From Pelagibacterium lentulum (GTDB taxonomy: Bacteria; Pseudomonadota; Alphaproteobacteria; Rhizobiales; Devosiaceae), in NCBI RefSeq assembly GCF_003992625.1, contig NZ_RZMW01000033.1:62001-126000 (forward strand): DNA of 64,000 nt. The letters are read 5' to 3'. Shown in pieces: positions 1-7,663 of the stretch; position 1 is the first letter of the stretch; each line of letters opens with the position of its first letter. A program made the translations under genes and the position numbers. Below the pieces are notes generated by a model, which saw only the letters and a program-made list of their open reading frames with translations, searched no databases and was not told the DNA's origin.

Positions 1-89
1 GCCTCTGCGTGGTTGCGTCGAGTGCCAGCGACAGCCCGCTCGAGATCCTCGATTGCACGGTTTAGTTTGGCAAGGGCAGTTGCGGACAT
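1..89 (-). CDS. Small coiled-coil-like protein, cut by window edge
   Basis: An open frame starts at the ATG on the minus strand at base 89 and runs off the left edge, so only the first 29 codons are visible. It begins MSATALAKLNRAIEDLERAV, rich in Leu, Ala, Glu and Arg with helical spacing. An AGGGA ribosome binding site lies a few bases upstream of the ATG. The composition resembles the short DUF4164 proteins that sit near zapA in Hyphomicrobiales, but too little is visible to assign it. A perfect 22-bp inverted repeat lies 19 bases upstream of the start. Confidence 0.5.
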   Translation of the reverse strand, partial: MSATALAKLNRAIEDLERAVAGTRRNHAE

Positions 90-107
90 GGATAAGGCTT
101 TCCCTGG

Positions 108-129
108 GACAATCGAAAGTTCGATTGTC
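108..129. promoter_or_regulatory. Perfect 10-bp inverted repeat, operator-like
   Basis: GACAATCGAA, a two-base spacer, then its exact reverse complement TTCGATTGTC. It lies 19-40 bases upstream of the minus-strand start at base 89 and beyond the end of the copper operon. It has no run of T after either arm, so it does not look like a Rho-independent terminator. A binding site for a dimeric regulator is the simplest reading, but no known regulator was recognised. Confidence 0.4.
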
Positions 130-269
130 AAATGCAGTCGGTCTTGAGCCTTTGGCTTGCAATCATGGCCGCCGTCGCTCAAATACCTGTTATGGGAAAA
201 GATGACGGGGTTGCCAAGGCGCATGGCGGCGACTGGGTGCCGTCAATCAATATTTTGCCGGGCAAGCTC

Positions 270-404
270 CTATCGGGGTCCTGCCGGCTGGAAAAAATAT
301 AGTGCTGTGGCCAGCAGCGCCGCGCCCATGACCAGCAACCAACAGAACATTCCGGTTCTGGTATGGGTTTCAGGCGCCATCCACGTTCTGTCCCTTGTTT
401 TCAT
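270..404 (-). CDS. 44-residue single-pass membrane protein, coupled to copCD
   Basis: The start ATG overlaps the stop of the upstream CopC-CopD gene as ATGA (401-404), so translation is probably coupled. The 44 residues have a polar, charged N-terminus (MKTRDRTWMAPETHTRTG) and one hydrophobic segment at about residues 19-38 (FCWLLVMGAALLATALYFF), ending in PAGPR. This suggests a small inner-membrane protein. It is the last gene of the copper operon and might be an accessory subunit of CopD, but that is only inferred from position. It lacks the Cys or clustered Met expected of a metal carrier, apart from one Cys in the membrane segment. I do not recognise a family. Confidence 0.6.
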   Translation of the reverse strand: MKTRDRTWMAPETHTRTGMFCWLLVMGAALLATALYFFQPAGPR

Positions 405-1990
405 GGCAGTGTGAAGGCCTGGTTCAGCCGAACAAGCTCGAAGCGCGAAAGACGGATTTCCAGATCGACTTGCCATTCGCCGCTCACTGGCAGCGTAATG
501 TCCTTTGCATACCAGAAGCCGTCGCTTTCGAGCTGGGCGGTTGCCCGTATCGCTTCGATTCCAACCTCCGGCGCTGCAAACGAGAGCGCAACCTCAAGCG
601 GTTCAATGGGCAGGAAATCGCCGTCCGAAAGATAGATGGAAACTGCGTTCGTCCCGGCCTGTCCGGGAGTGATCGCGACATCGGCCATCGCTTGGCTTGT
701 GTGAATGTGCAGGCTGACCGGCTCGCTCTCGACCAGCGTCAAAGCGCGCGGAGGCGGCGTAAACCGCCAGCCTGCAACCAGACCGAGAATCAAAACCATC
801 AGGATGATCTCGGCACTGATGCTTTTGCGCATATGGCCAGTCGATACCACATCGCCGCGCAATACAGGTCCGGTCAGCACAAGCCGGTTCCATATGGCCA
901 ACCCAAGTAAGATTGTCAGCAGGCCCAGCTTGAGCACTAGGATATAGCCATATGGCGAAAGCCATTGGTCCATGTCCGGGCCCATCTGGATGAAACCAAG
1001 GATCAATCCGGAAATCAGGATCGCAACGACAGAGTAAGGGATTAGGCTGGAAAAACGGCCCAACGCATGGGCTGCACCGTCCGGTCGCTGCAAAATCAAG
1101 AGAAGTGGCAGCAGGGCGCCGGTCCAGAAAAGAATTGCGCCGATATGCACAAACACGGCCGGGCGTGAGAGCCGTTGGGGCTGGGCAGTGCTCGCATGTC
1201 CGCTTAACACTAAAGCAAGCGGGACAATAAGCCATGCCGCTCCGGCCAGGAGCTTTTGCGTTATGGCGTTGGCTTTAACAAGGCTCAGGGCGGCGCACGA
1301 AAGTGCAACAAGCAACAAGCTGGCCGTTGAACCGTAAGGTGTAGAGAGGCCGGTTTGCCATGGCCGTGCCCCCAAAACATCGGCAAGATCCAAACCCAGC
1401 GCATCAAGACCCTGCAAACCGATGGATACAGGCGTTGCGCAAAGTCCGACAAAGATGACCGTGCCGGTAGCCAATTGGGCCCAGCCCGACAATGGCGTTA
1501 TAAAAGCACCGAAAATCGCCGAGCCCAGACCTAAAAAGAGGGCCAGATAGAGTGCGGTTTTTGAGGCCCAGATGACACCGGCAACCAAAGGGTCGGTCGT
1601 GGTGACTTCGGCTGGAGTGCCGGTCGGCATGCCAATGGAAAAGACCAGTGTGCCGCCGACAGGGTGGCCATCCCCCGACATCACCCGCCAGCTTATCATA
1701 TGGGTGCCCTGATCGAGGTCTTCAGGCAGGACAATTTCGACATCTGTGCCGCTAGTTGCTGCGTCGATAAGATCGCGTTGAACACCATCGGGCGCAATCA
1801 GCGATATTGCCATGGCGCCAACCGGTTCATTGAAGGTCAGAACGACTGTCTGCGGGGCTGCCGCAACGACCGCATTATGTGATGGAGCGGTCGAAAGCAG
1901 AACCGCATGGGCCAAGGCTCCGCTTTGGGTCAGCAAAGCGAGGAACAGGCCGAGGATCGGCGCCAAAAGACGGAAGCGCAGGCATGTCAT
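401..1990 (-). CDS. CopC-CopD fusion, copper transport/resistance protein (YcnJ type)
   Basis: A 529-residue protein. It begins with a signal peptide that would be cut at ALA-HAV, so the mature protein would start with His, the N-terminal copper ligand of CopC proteins. The CopC domain follows (about residues 25-125), with further candidate ligands in the segment HMISWRVMSGDGHPVGG. A CopD region of about eight membrane helices follows (residues 140-430), and then a periplasmic C-terminal tail of about 100 residues. The ATG at 1990 is preferred over an upstream ATG because it starts directly at the signal peptide and has AGGGA upstream. It is third in a minus-strand operon after ycnI. Likely role: periplasmic copper binding and copper movement across the inner membrane. 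The direction of transport cannot be read from sequence. Confidence 0.88.
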   Translation of the reverse strand: MTCLRFRLLAPILGLFLALLTQSGALAHAVLLSTAPSHNAVVAAAPQTVVLTFNEPVGAMAISLIAPDGVQRDLIDAATSGTDVEIVLPEDLDQGTHMISWRVMSGDGHPVGGTLVFSIGMPTGTPAEVTTTDPLVAGVIWASKTALYLALFLGLGSAIFGAFITPLSGWAQLATGTVIFVGLCATPVSIGLQGLDALGLDLADVLGARPWQTGLSTPYGSTASLLLVALSCAALSLVKANAITQKLLAGAAWLIVPLALVLSGHASTAQPQRLSRPAVFVHIGAILFWTGALLPLLLILQRPDGAAHALGRFSSLIPYSVVAILISGLILGFIQMGPDMDQWLSPYGYILVLKLGLLTILLGLAIWNRLVLTGPVLRGDVVSTGHMRKSISAEIILMVLILGLVAGWRFTPPPRALTLVESEPVSLHIHTSQAMADVAITPGQAGTNAVSIYLSDGDFLPIEPLEVALSFAAPEVGIEAIRATAQLESDGFWYAKDITLPVSGEWQVDLEIRLSRFELVRLNQAFTLP

Positions 1991-2072
1991 TGAGCTATAT
2001 CCCTGTTGGCGGAGTGCCAAAGCACTCCGCCCCCGAAAAGACACTTGGTTTATCGGTTTCCATTAAAGGCCG

Positions 2073-2597
2073 TCAGTGGCCCGACCGGGTGCCCTGGGTC
2101 AAGGTAACGCTAGGCGCTGGATGAGATGCGCCAGCTTCGCCGCTGGTATCGATCCAGGCATCCTCGCCATTGGCGCATTCCTGGATTGTCGGGAAATAAA
2201 ATCTGCCCGGCTCCAGAGAATCGGCAAAGGTTCCCCGGAAAATGAACTCATCATACCATTCATTGGGCAGGTGTCCGCCGGACCAGACAATTTCAATCAC
2301 GCCTTCGGTCAACTCGGTGCCGTGGTTGACATAGGTGTTTTCGTAAGGGCCGGTAACGGTTTCAAGCTCCCAGCCGGCCTTAGGCATCGGCTTGGCATTG
2401 AAAAAACCTTCGGGGATTTGAACGCGGACGGTATGAGTCGCCTCGGTGCCGCAGCCATGGGGAATACGCATTACAGCGCGATAGGTGCTGCCGATTTGTG
2501 CCTCGCGCACTTCAAGCGTGGCATGAGCGTGAGCGGGGAGGGAAATGGCAGACAGAGTGGCAGCGGCCAGCGCTGCAATTGAAAACGTGCGGATCAT
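2073..2597 (-). CDS. YcnI-family (DUF1775) periplasmic copper-binding protein
   Basis: A 174-residue exported protein with a signal peptide ending in PAHA, giving a mature N-terminus of HATLEV. In the characterised Bacillus YcnI domain, this histidine together with an acidic residue and a nearby Trp forms a mono-histidine copper site. Both a following Glu (HATLEVRE) and a Trp (IEIVWSGGHLPNEW) are present here. Two Cys in the mature part (HGCGTE and IQECANG) may form a disulfide. The ATG at 2597 (MIRTF) fits the signal peptide better than the ATG four codons upstream. It lies between a short exported protein and the CopC-CopD fusion and probably hands copper to or from CopD. Unlike Bacillus YcnI, no C-terminal membrane anchor is visible. 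Confidence 0.85.
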   Translation of the reverse strand: MIRTFSIAALAAATLSAISLPAHAHATLEVREAQIGSTYRAVMRIPHGCGTEATHTVRVQIPEGFFNAKPMPKAGWELETVTGPYENTYVNHGTELTEGVIEIVWSGGHLPNEWYDEFIFRGTFADSLEPGRFYFPTIQECANGEDAWIDTSGEAGASHPAPSVTLTQGTRSGH

Positions 2598-2662
2598 TGC
2601 GATCTCCAATGCAAATAGAATCTGAAAACTGAGCGCAGCGCGAAAGCCGCGCTCTCAAATGA

Positions 2663-3049
2663 TCAGGCTTGCATTGGGGGCGCACGCGGCGCCGCATCGG
2701 TTATCTTGAAATCCGCCGGCGGAGCGCGCGAGGCGGGCCGGGACGCAGCGTCAAGCCCGGTGCCATCGATCTGCCGGACAAAAATTGCTGCTTCACCGAT
2801 GGGAAGCTGGTTTTTGGCAAGACTGACGACCGGGCAGGAAACGGCGAAAGGCGCGTTCTCTTCAGCATCGGCGTCGCTGATGGCGGAACAAATAGGCCAG
2901 GCGCCAATTGTCTCGTAACCCAGTTCGGCGAAGCTGCTTTGGGTGGCTGCCGCCTGATGTAGCGGAACCAGAAGCGTCAGCATATAGATCGAGAACACTG
3001 CAATGGCAGCGCCTGCGTCTTTCCATACTGATCGCGTTGCTTTGGACAA
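2663..3049 (-). CDS. Exported/anchored protein of copper operon, DUF2946-like
   Basis: The first gene of the copper operon, 128 residues if it starts at the TTG at 3049. That codon has GGGGAG eight bases upstream, which decides the start over the ATG at 3103. One hydrophobic segment near the N-terminus (about residues 13-33, GAAIAVFSIYMLTLLVPL) is a membrane anchor or uncleaved signal. The rest is polar with two Cys (WPICSA and VSCPVV) and an Ala/Pro-rich tail. Short proteins of this shape (DUF2946) often accompany copper genes in alphaproteobacteria, and the assignment rests mainly on that context. The tail has no clear His/Met metal motif. Confidence 0.55.
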   Translation of the reverse strand: MSKATRSVWKDAGAAIAVFSIYMLTLLVPLHQAAATQSSFAELGYETIGAWPICSAISDADAEENAPFAVSCPVVSLAKNQLPIGEAAIFVRQIDGTGLDAASRPASRAPPADFKITDAAPRAPPMQA

Positions 3050-3172
3050 GGTATTTGCTCCCCAATAACAGCGGCTATAGCAACGCGGTTGAGCGTGAAG
3101 CAAGCACCATAGTGCCGCAGCGGGTGGTGCTGAACAAACGGTACCGGCTGTGTCATCGTATCAGGGGAGGTC

Positions 3173-3249
3173 TGGTGATCCCGACTGGATTCGAACCAGT
3201 GACCCTCAGATTAGGAATCTGATGCTCTATCCTGCTGAGCTACGGGACC
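3173..3249 (-). tRNA. tRNA-Arg (anticodon CCT), CCA encoded
   Basis: On the minus strand the sequence begins GGTCCCG and folds into a full cloverleaf. The acceptor stem pairs GGTCCCG with CGGGATC, with one G-T pair. The D arm GCTC..GAGC, anticodon stem TCAGA/TCTGA with loop TTCCTAA (anticodon CCT), and T arm ACTGG-TTCGAAT-CCAGT are all present. The discriminator A is followed directly by an encoded CCA (bases 3173-3175). It reads arginine AGG codons, which are rare in this GC-rich genome. It stands alone between the copper operon and the SNase-like gene. Confidence 0.96.
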
Positions 3250-3456
3250 ATGTCTGAAAGCGCATAGCAAATTGGACCGTGCTTGGAAACCTCCCTGTTG
3301 GGTCCGTGCTCGCGCCTTAGTTAAAACAACAATGGATGATTTTTGCCGCAATTGCGTGCACAGTGCGATTTGGTTGCGAATCTTGTTCCCGCTTTTATGC
3401 CGCCTCGAGGAGTTGAGGCGGTCTGATGGGATGGATGTATCTACCGCCGGTAGCGC

Positions 3457-4299
3457 ATGACTGGATTTGGTGTCTTTGAGGCCTGCGATTTGCTTGGACG
3501 AACGATTTTGTCAGTGATTGGCCTTATGGCGTTTTCGGTTTCCTCGGCCTTCGGTGAAATTTGCGAGACCTTGCGCGAAGGTCCCACCGCGCGCGTGGTC
3601 GCGATTGCCGACGGAGATACGCTTGATCTGGAAACCGGTCTGACCGTGCGGCTTGTCGGCATTCAGGCACCGAAGCTGCCGTTGGGGCGGGAAGGCTTTG
3701 AACCCTGGCCATTGGGCGATGAGGCCAAAGCTGCTCTTTCCGATCTCGCCTTGGGAAAAATGGCGACCCTATATTATGGTGATGAAACGCGAGACAGGCA
3801 CGGACGGGCTTTGGCCCATGTCCTTGTCGCGGGTGAGGACGGTTCAGTCTGGGCACAACAGGCTTTGCTTGAGATGGGGTTGGCGCGAGTTTACAGCTTC
3901 CCCGATAATCGCCAGTGTATTGCTCAAATGTATAAGGCCGAGCGCATCGGGCGGGTCGAGAGACGTGGCATCTGGCGCCATCCCTTTTATGCGATCCGCG
4001 ATGGCGCCGATCATGACGCCCTTCTGGAACATGTTGGCGGGTTCGAACTGGTCGAGGGACGGGTACTCAATGCGGCTCTTGCAGGAGGGCGGATCTATCT
4101 CAATTTCGGGCGATACTGGAAAGAGGACTTCACTGTCGTGATTGAAGCGGCGGGCCAAAGGGTGTTCGAGCGTGACGGGATTGACCCACTTGCGCTTGAA
4201 AATCAGGTGATCAGGGTGCGGGGATGGCTAGATGAGCTTGACGGGCCGCGAATCCTTGTTACCCATCCCGAACAGATTGAGCTTTTGGGTGCCCAATGA
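3457..4299 (+). CDS. SNase-like (thermonuclease fold) exported protein, altered active site
   Basis: A 280-residue protein with an N-terminal hydrophobic segment (residues 15-33, ending SSAFG) that looks like a signal peptide. An SNase fold follows, marked by ADGDTLDL, VRLVGIQAPK and DRHGRALAHVLV. In staphylococcal nuclease the second motif reads R-x4-DTPE. Here the positions of the calcium-binding Asp, the Thr and the catalytic Glu read Q, A and K. The two Arg positions are kept. Nuclease activity is therefore doubtful. A C-terminal extension of about 110 residues follows the fold. The gene overlaps the following M48 peptidase gene by four bases (ATGA), so the two are translationally coupled and may share an envelope role. 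Confidence 0.8.
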   Translation: MTGFGVFEACDLLGRTILSVIGLMAFSVSSAFGEICETLREGPTARVVAIADGDTLDLETGLTVRLVGIQAPKLPLGREGFEPWPLGDEAKAALSDLALGKMATLYYGDETRDRHGRALAHVLVAGEDGSVWAQQALLEMGLARVYSFPDNRQCIAQMYKAERIGRVERRGIWRHPFYAIRDGADHDALLEHVGGFELVEGRVLNAALAGGRIYLNFGRYWKEDFTVVIEAAGQRVFERDGIDPLALENQVIRVRGWLDELDGPRILVTHPEQIELLGAQ

Positions 4300-5765
4300 G
4301 CCGCGATACGCTTTCTAGACGCACATTTCTAGCTGGAACCGGCCTTCTTCTGGTCGCCGGCCTGTCGAGTTGTACGACGCTGACCGGCGGCTCAGATGTT
4401 GTAACCCGCCGGACCAGCGGGTCTGCTCCTGCGGTTCCTGCCGGCACCGATCCTGAAGACCGCGTGATCGGCCTGCGGGAGCATCCGCGCATCATTTCCA
4501 ATTATGGCGGGGTTTATGAGTATCGGCGCACCGAGGTCATGCTCGCGCGCATGGTCTCCAAGCTGCTTGCGGCAGCCGACCAGCCCAATACCCAGTTCAC
4601 GATCACCATACTCGATTCTTCGGAAGTCAATGCCTTCGCCTTGCCGGGCGGATTCATTTATGTCACCCGTGGTATTCTGGCGCTGGCCAACGATATGAGC
4701 GAACTGGCCGCGGTGATTGCCCACGAGATTGCCCACGTCACACTGCGTCACGCACGGGCCCGGTCCAACCGGGTGCGTACGTCGGAAATCGTGGATCGGG
4801 TCATCACCGGGGTTCTGGGCGGGGTCATCGATCCAAACGAGACTGCGCAGCGCTCCGCACAATCGCTGGCGGCGTTCTCCCAGGCGCAGGAATTGGAGGC
4901 CGACCGGGAAGGGATCAAGATCGCCGCGCGCGCCGGATACGATCCGCACGCAGCGGCACGTTTTTTGACAGCGATGGGCCGGTTTGCGCAATATGCAACG
5001 GCTTCGAGCAACGACGATTTCCTATCCACACACCCCTCGACGCCGGACCGGATCCAGCGCGCAATTCAGGCTGCGCGCAGCTATGGCGAGCCGGGCATGG
5101 GGATAACCGACAGGGAAGGCTATCTGGCAGCGATCGACGGGATCGATTTTGGCGATAGCGCCCGAAATGGCGCCATTTCGGGCCAGCGCTATATCAATGC
5201 GCAATTGGGGCTCACCTTTTCAGCGCCGCGCGGCTATCAGCTTCAGATGTCCAATGGTGCCGTTGTTGCTGTTGCAGGAGATGGTGCCGCAATGCGATTT
5301 GACGGTGCGACGGTACCTGTAAACACATCGCTTTCCGATTATCTACGGTCGGGTTGGATCGCCGGGCTGCTTCCCGAAACCGTCACCAGCCAAGCCCATA
5401 ACGGGATTGAGATGGCGGTTGGCCGCGCACGCACCGAGCAATGGAATTTCCATGTCGCGGTTGCACGGATCGATAGCGCGGTCTATCGATTCATCTTTGC
5501 CGGGAAGGATGATACGCCCCAATTCCGTTCCGATGCCGAGCAAACGATTTCCAGTTTACGGCGCGCCACCCAAAGCGATCTTGGCTCAATCCGCTCGGTA
5601 AAATTGCGGCTGATAAAGGCTGGCGCAAATGACAATGCCGATACGCTGAGCCAGCGTATGAGCCAGCTCAATCGCGGGCGCGAATTGTTTCTGGTGGTTA
5701 ACAATCTATTGCCAGGCGATGAAGTGGACGCGGGGGCATCCTACAAGATCGTGCGGGTGGAATAG
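4296..5765 (+). CDS. M48-family zinc metalloprotease, Tat-exported lipoprotein
   Basis: 489 residues. The N-terminus has a twin-arginine motif (SRRTFL, residues 7-12) followed by a hydrophobic stretch and a lipobox LSSC with Cys 26, so it is probably a Tat-exported lipoprotein. The M48 zinc motif HEIAH is at residues 143-147, with the third ligand in ELEADREG (about 201). This resembles the BepA/LoiP group that degrades or helps assemble outer-membrane proteins. The C-terminal half (about 280-489) is an extra domain ending in a segment like those of YfgC-type proteins (LFLVVNNLLPGDEVDAG). Start overlaps the SNase-like gene (ATGA). A bidirectional terminator follows at 5796-5824. Confidence 0.88.
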   Translation: MSRDTLSRRTFLAGTGLLLVAGLSSCTTLTGGSDVVTRRTSGSAPAVPAGTDPEDRVIGLREHPRIISNYGGVYEYRRTEVMLARMVSKLLAAADQPNTQFTITILDSSEVNAFALPGGFIYVTRGILALANDMSELAAVIAHEIAHVTLRHARARSNRVRTSEIVDRVITGVLGGVIDPNETAQRSAQSLAAFSQAQELEADREGIKIAARAGYDPHAAARFLTAMGRFAQYATASSNDDFLSTHPSTPDRIQRAIQAARSYGEPGMGITDREGYLAAIDGIDFGDSARNGAISGQRYINAQLGLTFSAPRGYQLQMSNGAVVAVAGDGAAMRFDGATVPVNTSLSDYLRSGWIAGLLPETVTSQAHNGIEMAVGRARTEQWNFHVAVARIDSAVYRFIFAGKDDTPQFRSDAEQTISSLRRATQSDLGSIRSVKLRLIKAGANDNADTLSQRMSQLNRGRELFLVVNNLLPGDEVDAGASYKIVRVE

Positions 5766-5795
5766 CCTGTTGCCAATCGATGGCGGCGAAAAAGA

Positions 5796-5824
5796 AAAAG
5801 CCGGTCAGGTTGTGACCGGCTTTT
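5796..5824. terminator. Bidirectional Rho-independent terminator
   Basis: A perfect GCCGGTCA/TGACCGGC stem with a 5-base loop, flanked by AAAA on the left and TTTT on the right, so it can act on both strands. It lies between the convergent M48 peptidase and carD genes and probably ends both transcripts. Confidence 0.88.
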
Positions 5825-5848
5825 CCAATGTATAGCTGTCCGTCCTGC

Positions 5849-6412
5849 TTACGCGGCTGCTTCTTCTGCGTCAGCGTCGTCGTTTTTCGCCGCGCGGCGC
5901 GGGCTCTTTGACAGGTTCTTGGTGATCAGCTTGACAGCTTCGGTCAGCGAAAGCTTGTTGACCGCTGCAATTTCGCGGCTCATGCGATCCATGGCCTGCT
6001 CGAAAAGCTGGCGTTCGGAATAGGACTGTTCCGGCTGGTCGTCCGAGCGATAGAGGTCACGCACAACTTCGGAGATCGAGATCAGATCGCCGGAATTGAT
6101 CTTGGCTTCATATTCCTGCGCGCGGCGGCTCCACATGGTGCGCTTGACACGGGCACGACCGGTGACGGTATCGAGTGCCTTGGCGACAAGATCGGGCTCG
6201 GCGAGCTTGCGCATACCAACAGATTTGATCTTGGCGACAGGCACACGCAGGGTGAGCTTGTCCTGCTCAAATCCGATGACAAAGAGTTCAAGGGTCAGTC
6301 CGGCAACTTCTTGCTCTTCAATGGACTGAATCAGGCCAACGCCATGCGAGGGATATACGATGTATTCACCAGTCTTGAACCCCGCCCGCTGCGTGGACTT
6401 TTTGGTTGCCAT
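5849..6412 (-). CDS. carD: CarD/CdnL-family RNA polymerase-binding transcription regulator
   Basis: 187 residues from the ATG at 6412 (MATKKSTQRAGF), which is preceded by AGGAGAG. The open frame extends upstream, but those codons are unlike the family. The N-terminal part has the CarD/TRCF Tudor-like RNA-polymerase-interacting fold (GEYIVYPSHGVGLIQSIEEQ, residues 16-35). The middle and C-terminal helical part (W-RR-EYEAKINSGD, YSERQLFEQAMDRMSREI) matches CdnL-type DNA-contacting helices. The end is Ala/Asp/Glu rich. In alphaproteobacteria this protein stabilises open complexes at growth-related promoters such as rRNA. It lies downstream of fdxA on the same strand, but a strong terminator at 6589-6602 separates the two. 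Confidence 0.93.
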   Translation of the reverse strand: MATKKSTQRAGFKTGEYIVYPSHGVGLIQSIEEQEVAGLTLELFVIGFEQDKLTLRVPVAKIKSVGMRKLAEPDLVAKALDTVTGRARVKRTMWSRRAQEYEAKINSGDLISISEVVRDLYRSDDQPEQSYSERQLFEQAMDRMSREIAAVNKLSLTEAVKLITKNLSKSPRRAAKNDDADAEEAAA

Positions 6413-6588
6413 AGGGCTACTCTCCTGTTGACGCCGTGCAAATGGTTCCCGTTGCGGCATGGGCCGATTTTTGCACTTCTTACGCTTAGGCTCTTTGCAA
6501 GCCTTATCCAGTCGCACATTCACCCGGGCAAAATCCGCTTCTTTTGCCCGGTTGGAGTAACGCAAACCTGCTTTCTGTCACAAAAAAA

Positions 6589-6602
6589 ATGCCCGAAGGC
6601 AT
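6589..6602 (-). terminator. Rho-independent terminator with UUCG loop and U8 tail
   Basis: On the minus strand ATGCC-TTCG-GGCAT is followed directly by eight T. The C(UUCG)G tetraloop is unusually stable. It lies about 230 bases downstream of fdxA and 177 bases upstream of the carD start, so it either ends a long fdxA transcript or a short RNA made from the promoter-like pair at 6639-6667. Confidence 0.85.
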
Positions 6603-6638
6603 GTGCGATCCGTGATGGAACGACGACTGATTGTGGAA

Positions 6639-6667
6639 ACAATACCACACTTTTGCGACAAAATCAA
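6639..6667 (-). promoter_or_regulatory. Sigma-70-like promoter candidate reading toward terminator
   Basis: On the minus strand TTGATT (6667-6662) and TATTGT (6644-6639) are separated by 17 bases, each matching 4 of 6 consensus bases. Initiation near 6632 would give only about 50 bases before the terminator at 6589. It could serve a short RNA or an attenuated carD transcript. The match is modest and could be chance. Confidence 0.3.
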
Positions 6668-6830
6668 AGTTTGCGAATCAGGACATGAAATCTGTTGCCC
6701 TGTGGGCCTTCAAAAGCATTGCTGTCTTTACGCCGGTATCGATGCAACCATCAAAGCGGTGCTTTCAGCGCACCTTTGCCGCGGCAGCCTATTCGGATTG
6801 CCCGTTATATTGTAATGGCAAGTCCCGGTT

Positions 6831-7169
6831 TCAATCGCCTTCGCCGGGTGCCTCGGAGAAGTATTTCTCGAACTTGCCTTCCACGCCATCCATTTCCTTG
6901 GCTTCGGGCAGTTCGTCCCGCTTTTCGGTCAGGTTCGGCCAGATGGCGGCATATTTGGTGTTGATTTCGAGCCAGTGGTCCAAGCCGCTTTCGGTATCGG
7001 GCTTGATGGCTTCGGCGGGGCATTCAGGCTCGCAAACGCCGCAATCGATGCATTCGTCAGGATGGATGACGAGCATGTTTTCGCCTTCGTAGAAGCAGTC
7101 GACCGGACAGACCTCAACGCAGTCGGTATATTTGCATTTGATGCAATTATCAGTAACGACGTAGGTCAT
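6831..7169 (-). CDS. fdxA: 7Fe ferredoxin FdxA ([3Fe-4S][4Fe-4S])
   Basis: 112 residues, the usual length for this family. Cys 9, 17 and 50 are placed to bind a [3Fe-4S] cluster. Cys 21, 40, 43 and 46 are placed for a [4Fe-4S] cluster (CPVDC and [11 protein letters not shown]). The ~50-residue C-terminal tail is typical of Azotobacter FdI-type ferredoxins. It starts [17 protein letters not shown]. It is a cytoplasmic electron carrier of uncertain partner. It lies downstream of the S4-domain gene on the same strand, an order widespread in Hyphomicrobiales. Confidence 0.96.
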   Translation of the reverse strand: MTYVVTDNCIKCKYTDCVEVCPVDCFYEGENMLVIHPDECIDCGVCEPECPAEAIKPDTESGLDHWLEINTKYAAIWPNLTEKRDELPEAKEMDGVEGKFEKYFSEAPGEGD

Positions 7170-7295
7170 GGCATAGGTCCTGGGCGGGCTGGCAGTCCAA
7201 AGGGAATGGCGTGAGGGCCAAGCAAGTCCGGTTGCTAAACGGTTTTGCGCAGCCTTTCAAGGCCAGATTATGCCAAGATTTGCACCGAGGAAGGA

Positions 7296-7607
7296 TCAGC
7301 TTTGCGGTTTTTGGGCGCTTGACGAAAGCTGGGGTGACAGGTCCTCGAAAAGCATGGCGGCTGCGCTTGCCGGTCCGCGTCTTTGGGCAAAGCCGACAAC
7401 CTTGAGCACTCTTATGCGGCTTCCGATCACAAGGGTCAGCCCGTCATCGGGTTTGATGCGGTAGTCTGCGTCGAGAACCCTCTGACCGTTGACCCGTATT
7501 GCGCCGCTGGCGATGAGCTTTTGCGCCAGCGTGCGCGTTTTGACAACGCGGGCGAACCACAGCCATTTGTCCAGCCGCTGCCAGGCCGGGTTCGTCTCAG
7601 CAGGCAT
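7296..7607 (-). CDS. S4-domain RNA-binding protein (HslR-like)
   Basis: 103 residues. The S4 RNA-binding fold occupies about residues 10-60 (RLDKWLWFARVVKTRTLAQ, then SGAIRVNGQRV). This matches heat-shock protein 15 (HslR), which in E. coli binds stalled 50S subunits carrying nascent chains. A basic-to-polar tail follows. It lies 56 bases after the large helicase gene on the same strand and probably shares its transcript. A role in ribosome or rRNA recovery is inferred from the family. Confidence 0.85.
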   Translation of the reverse strand: MPAETNPAWQRLDKWLWFARVVKTRTLAQKLIASGAIRVNGQRVLDADYRIKPDDGLTLVIGSRIRVLKVVGFAQRRGPASAAAMLFEDLSPQLSSSAQKPQS

Positions 7608-7663
7608 GGGCCGAACTCAGGTCCATGAGACCTGCCCCCGGACCGGCAATGCCTGCCGGACCG

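Larger units (their letters stand above)
6413..6830. other. Non-coding gap between fdxA and carD with signals on minus strand
   Basis: A 418-base stretch without a convincing gene, more AT-rich than its surroundings. It holds a promoter-like pair and a terminator on the minus strand (listed separately). Nearer fdxA it holds a long imperfect hairpin: on the minus strand CAAAGGTGC and GCACCGCTTTG around 6752-6780. A structured RNA here is possible. I compared it mentally with 6S RNA and could not establish a match. Confidence 0.5.

Noticed and set aside
3050-3172. CueR- or CsoR-type copper operator before the copper operon
   Set aside because: No clear dyad of either type was found upstream of the TTG at 3049, so the regulator is left open.
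6603-6830. 6S RNA gene downstream of fdxA
   Set aside because: Hairpins are present, but the long rod with a central bubble typical of 6S RNA could not be drawn by eye. A covariance-model search would decide.
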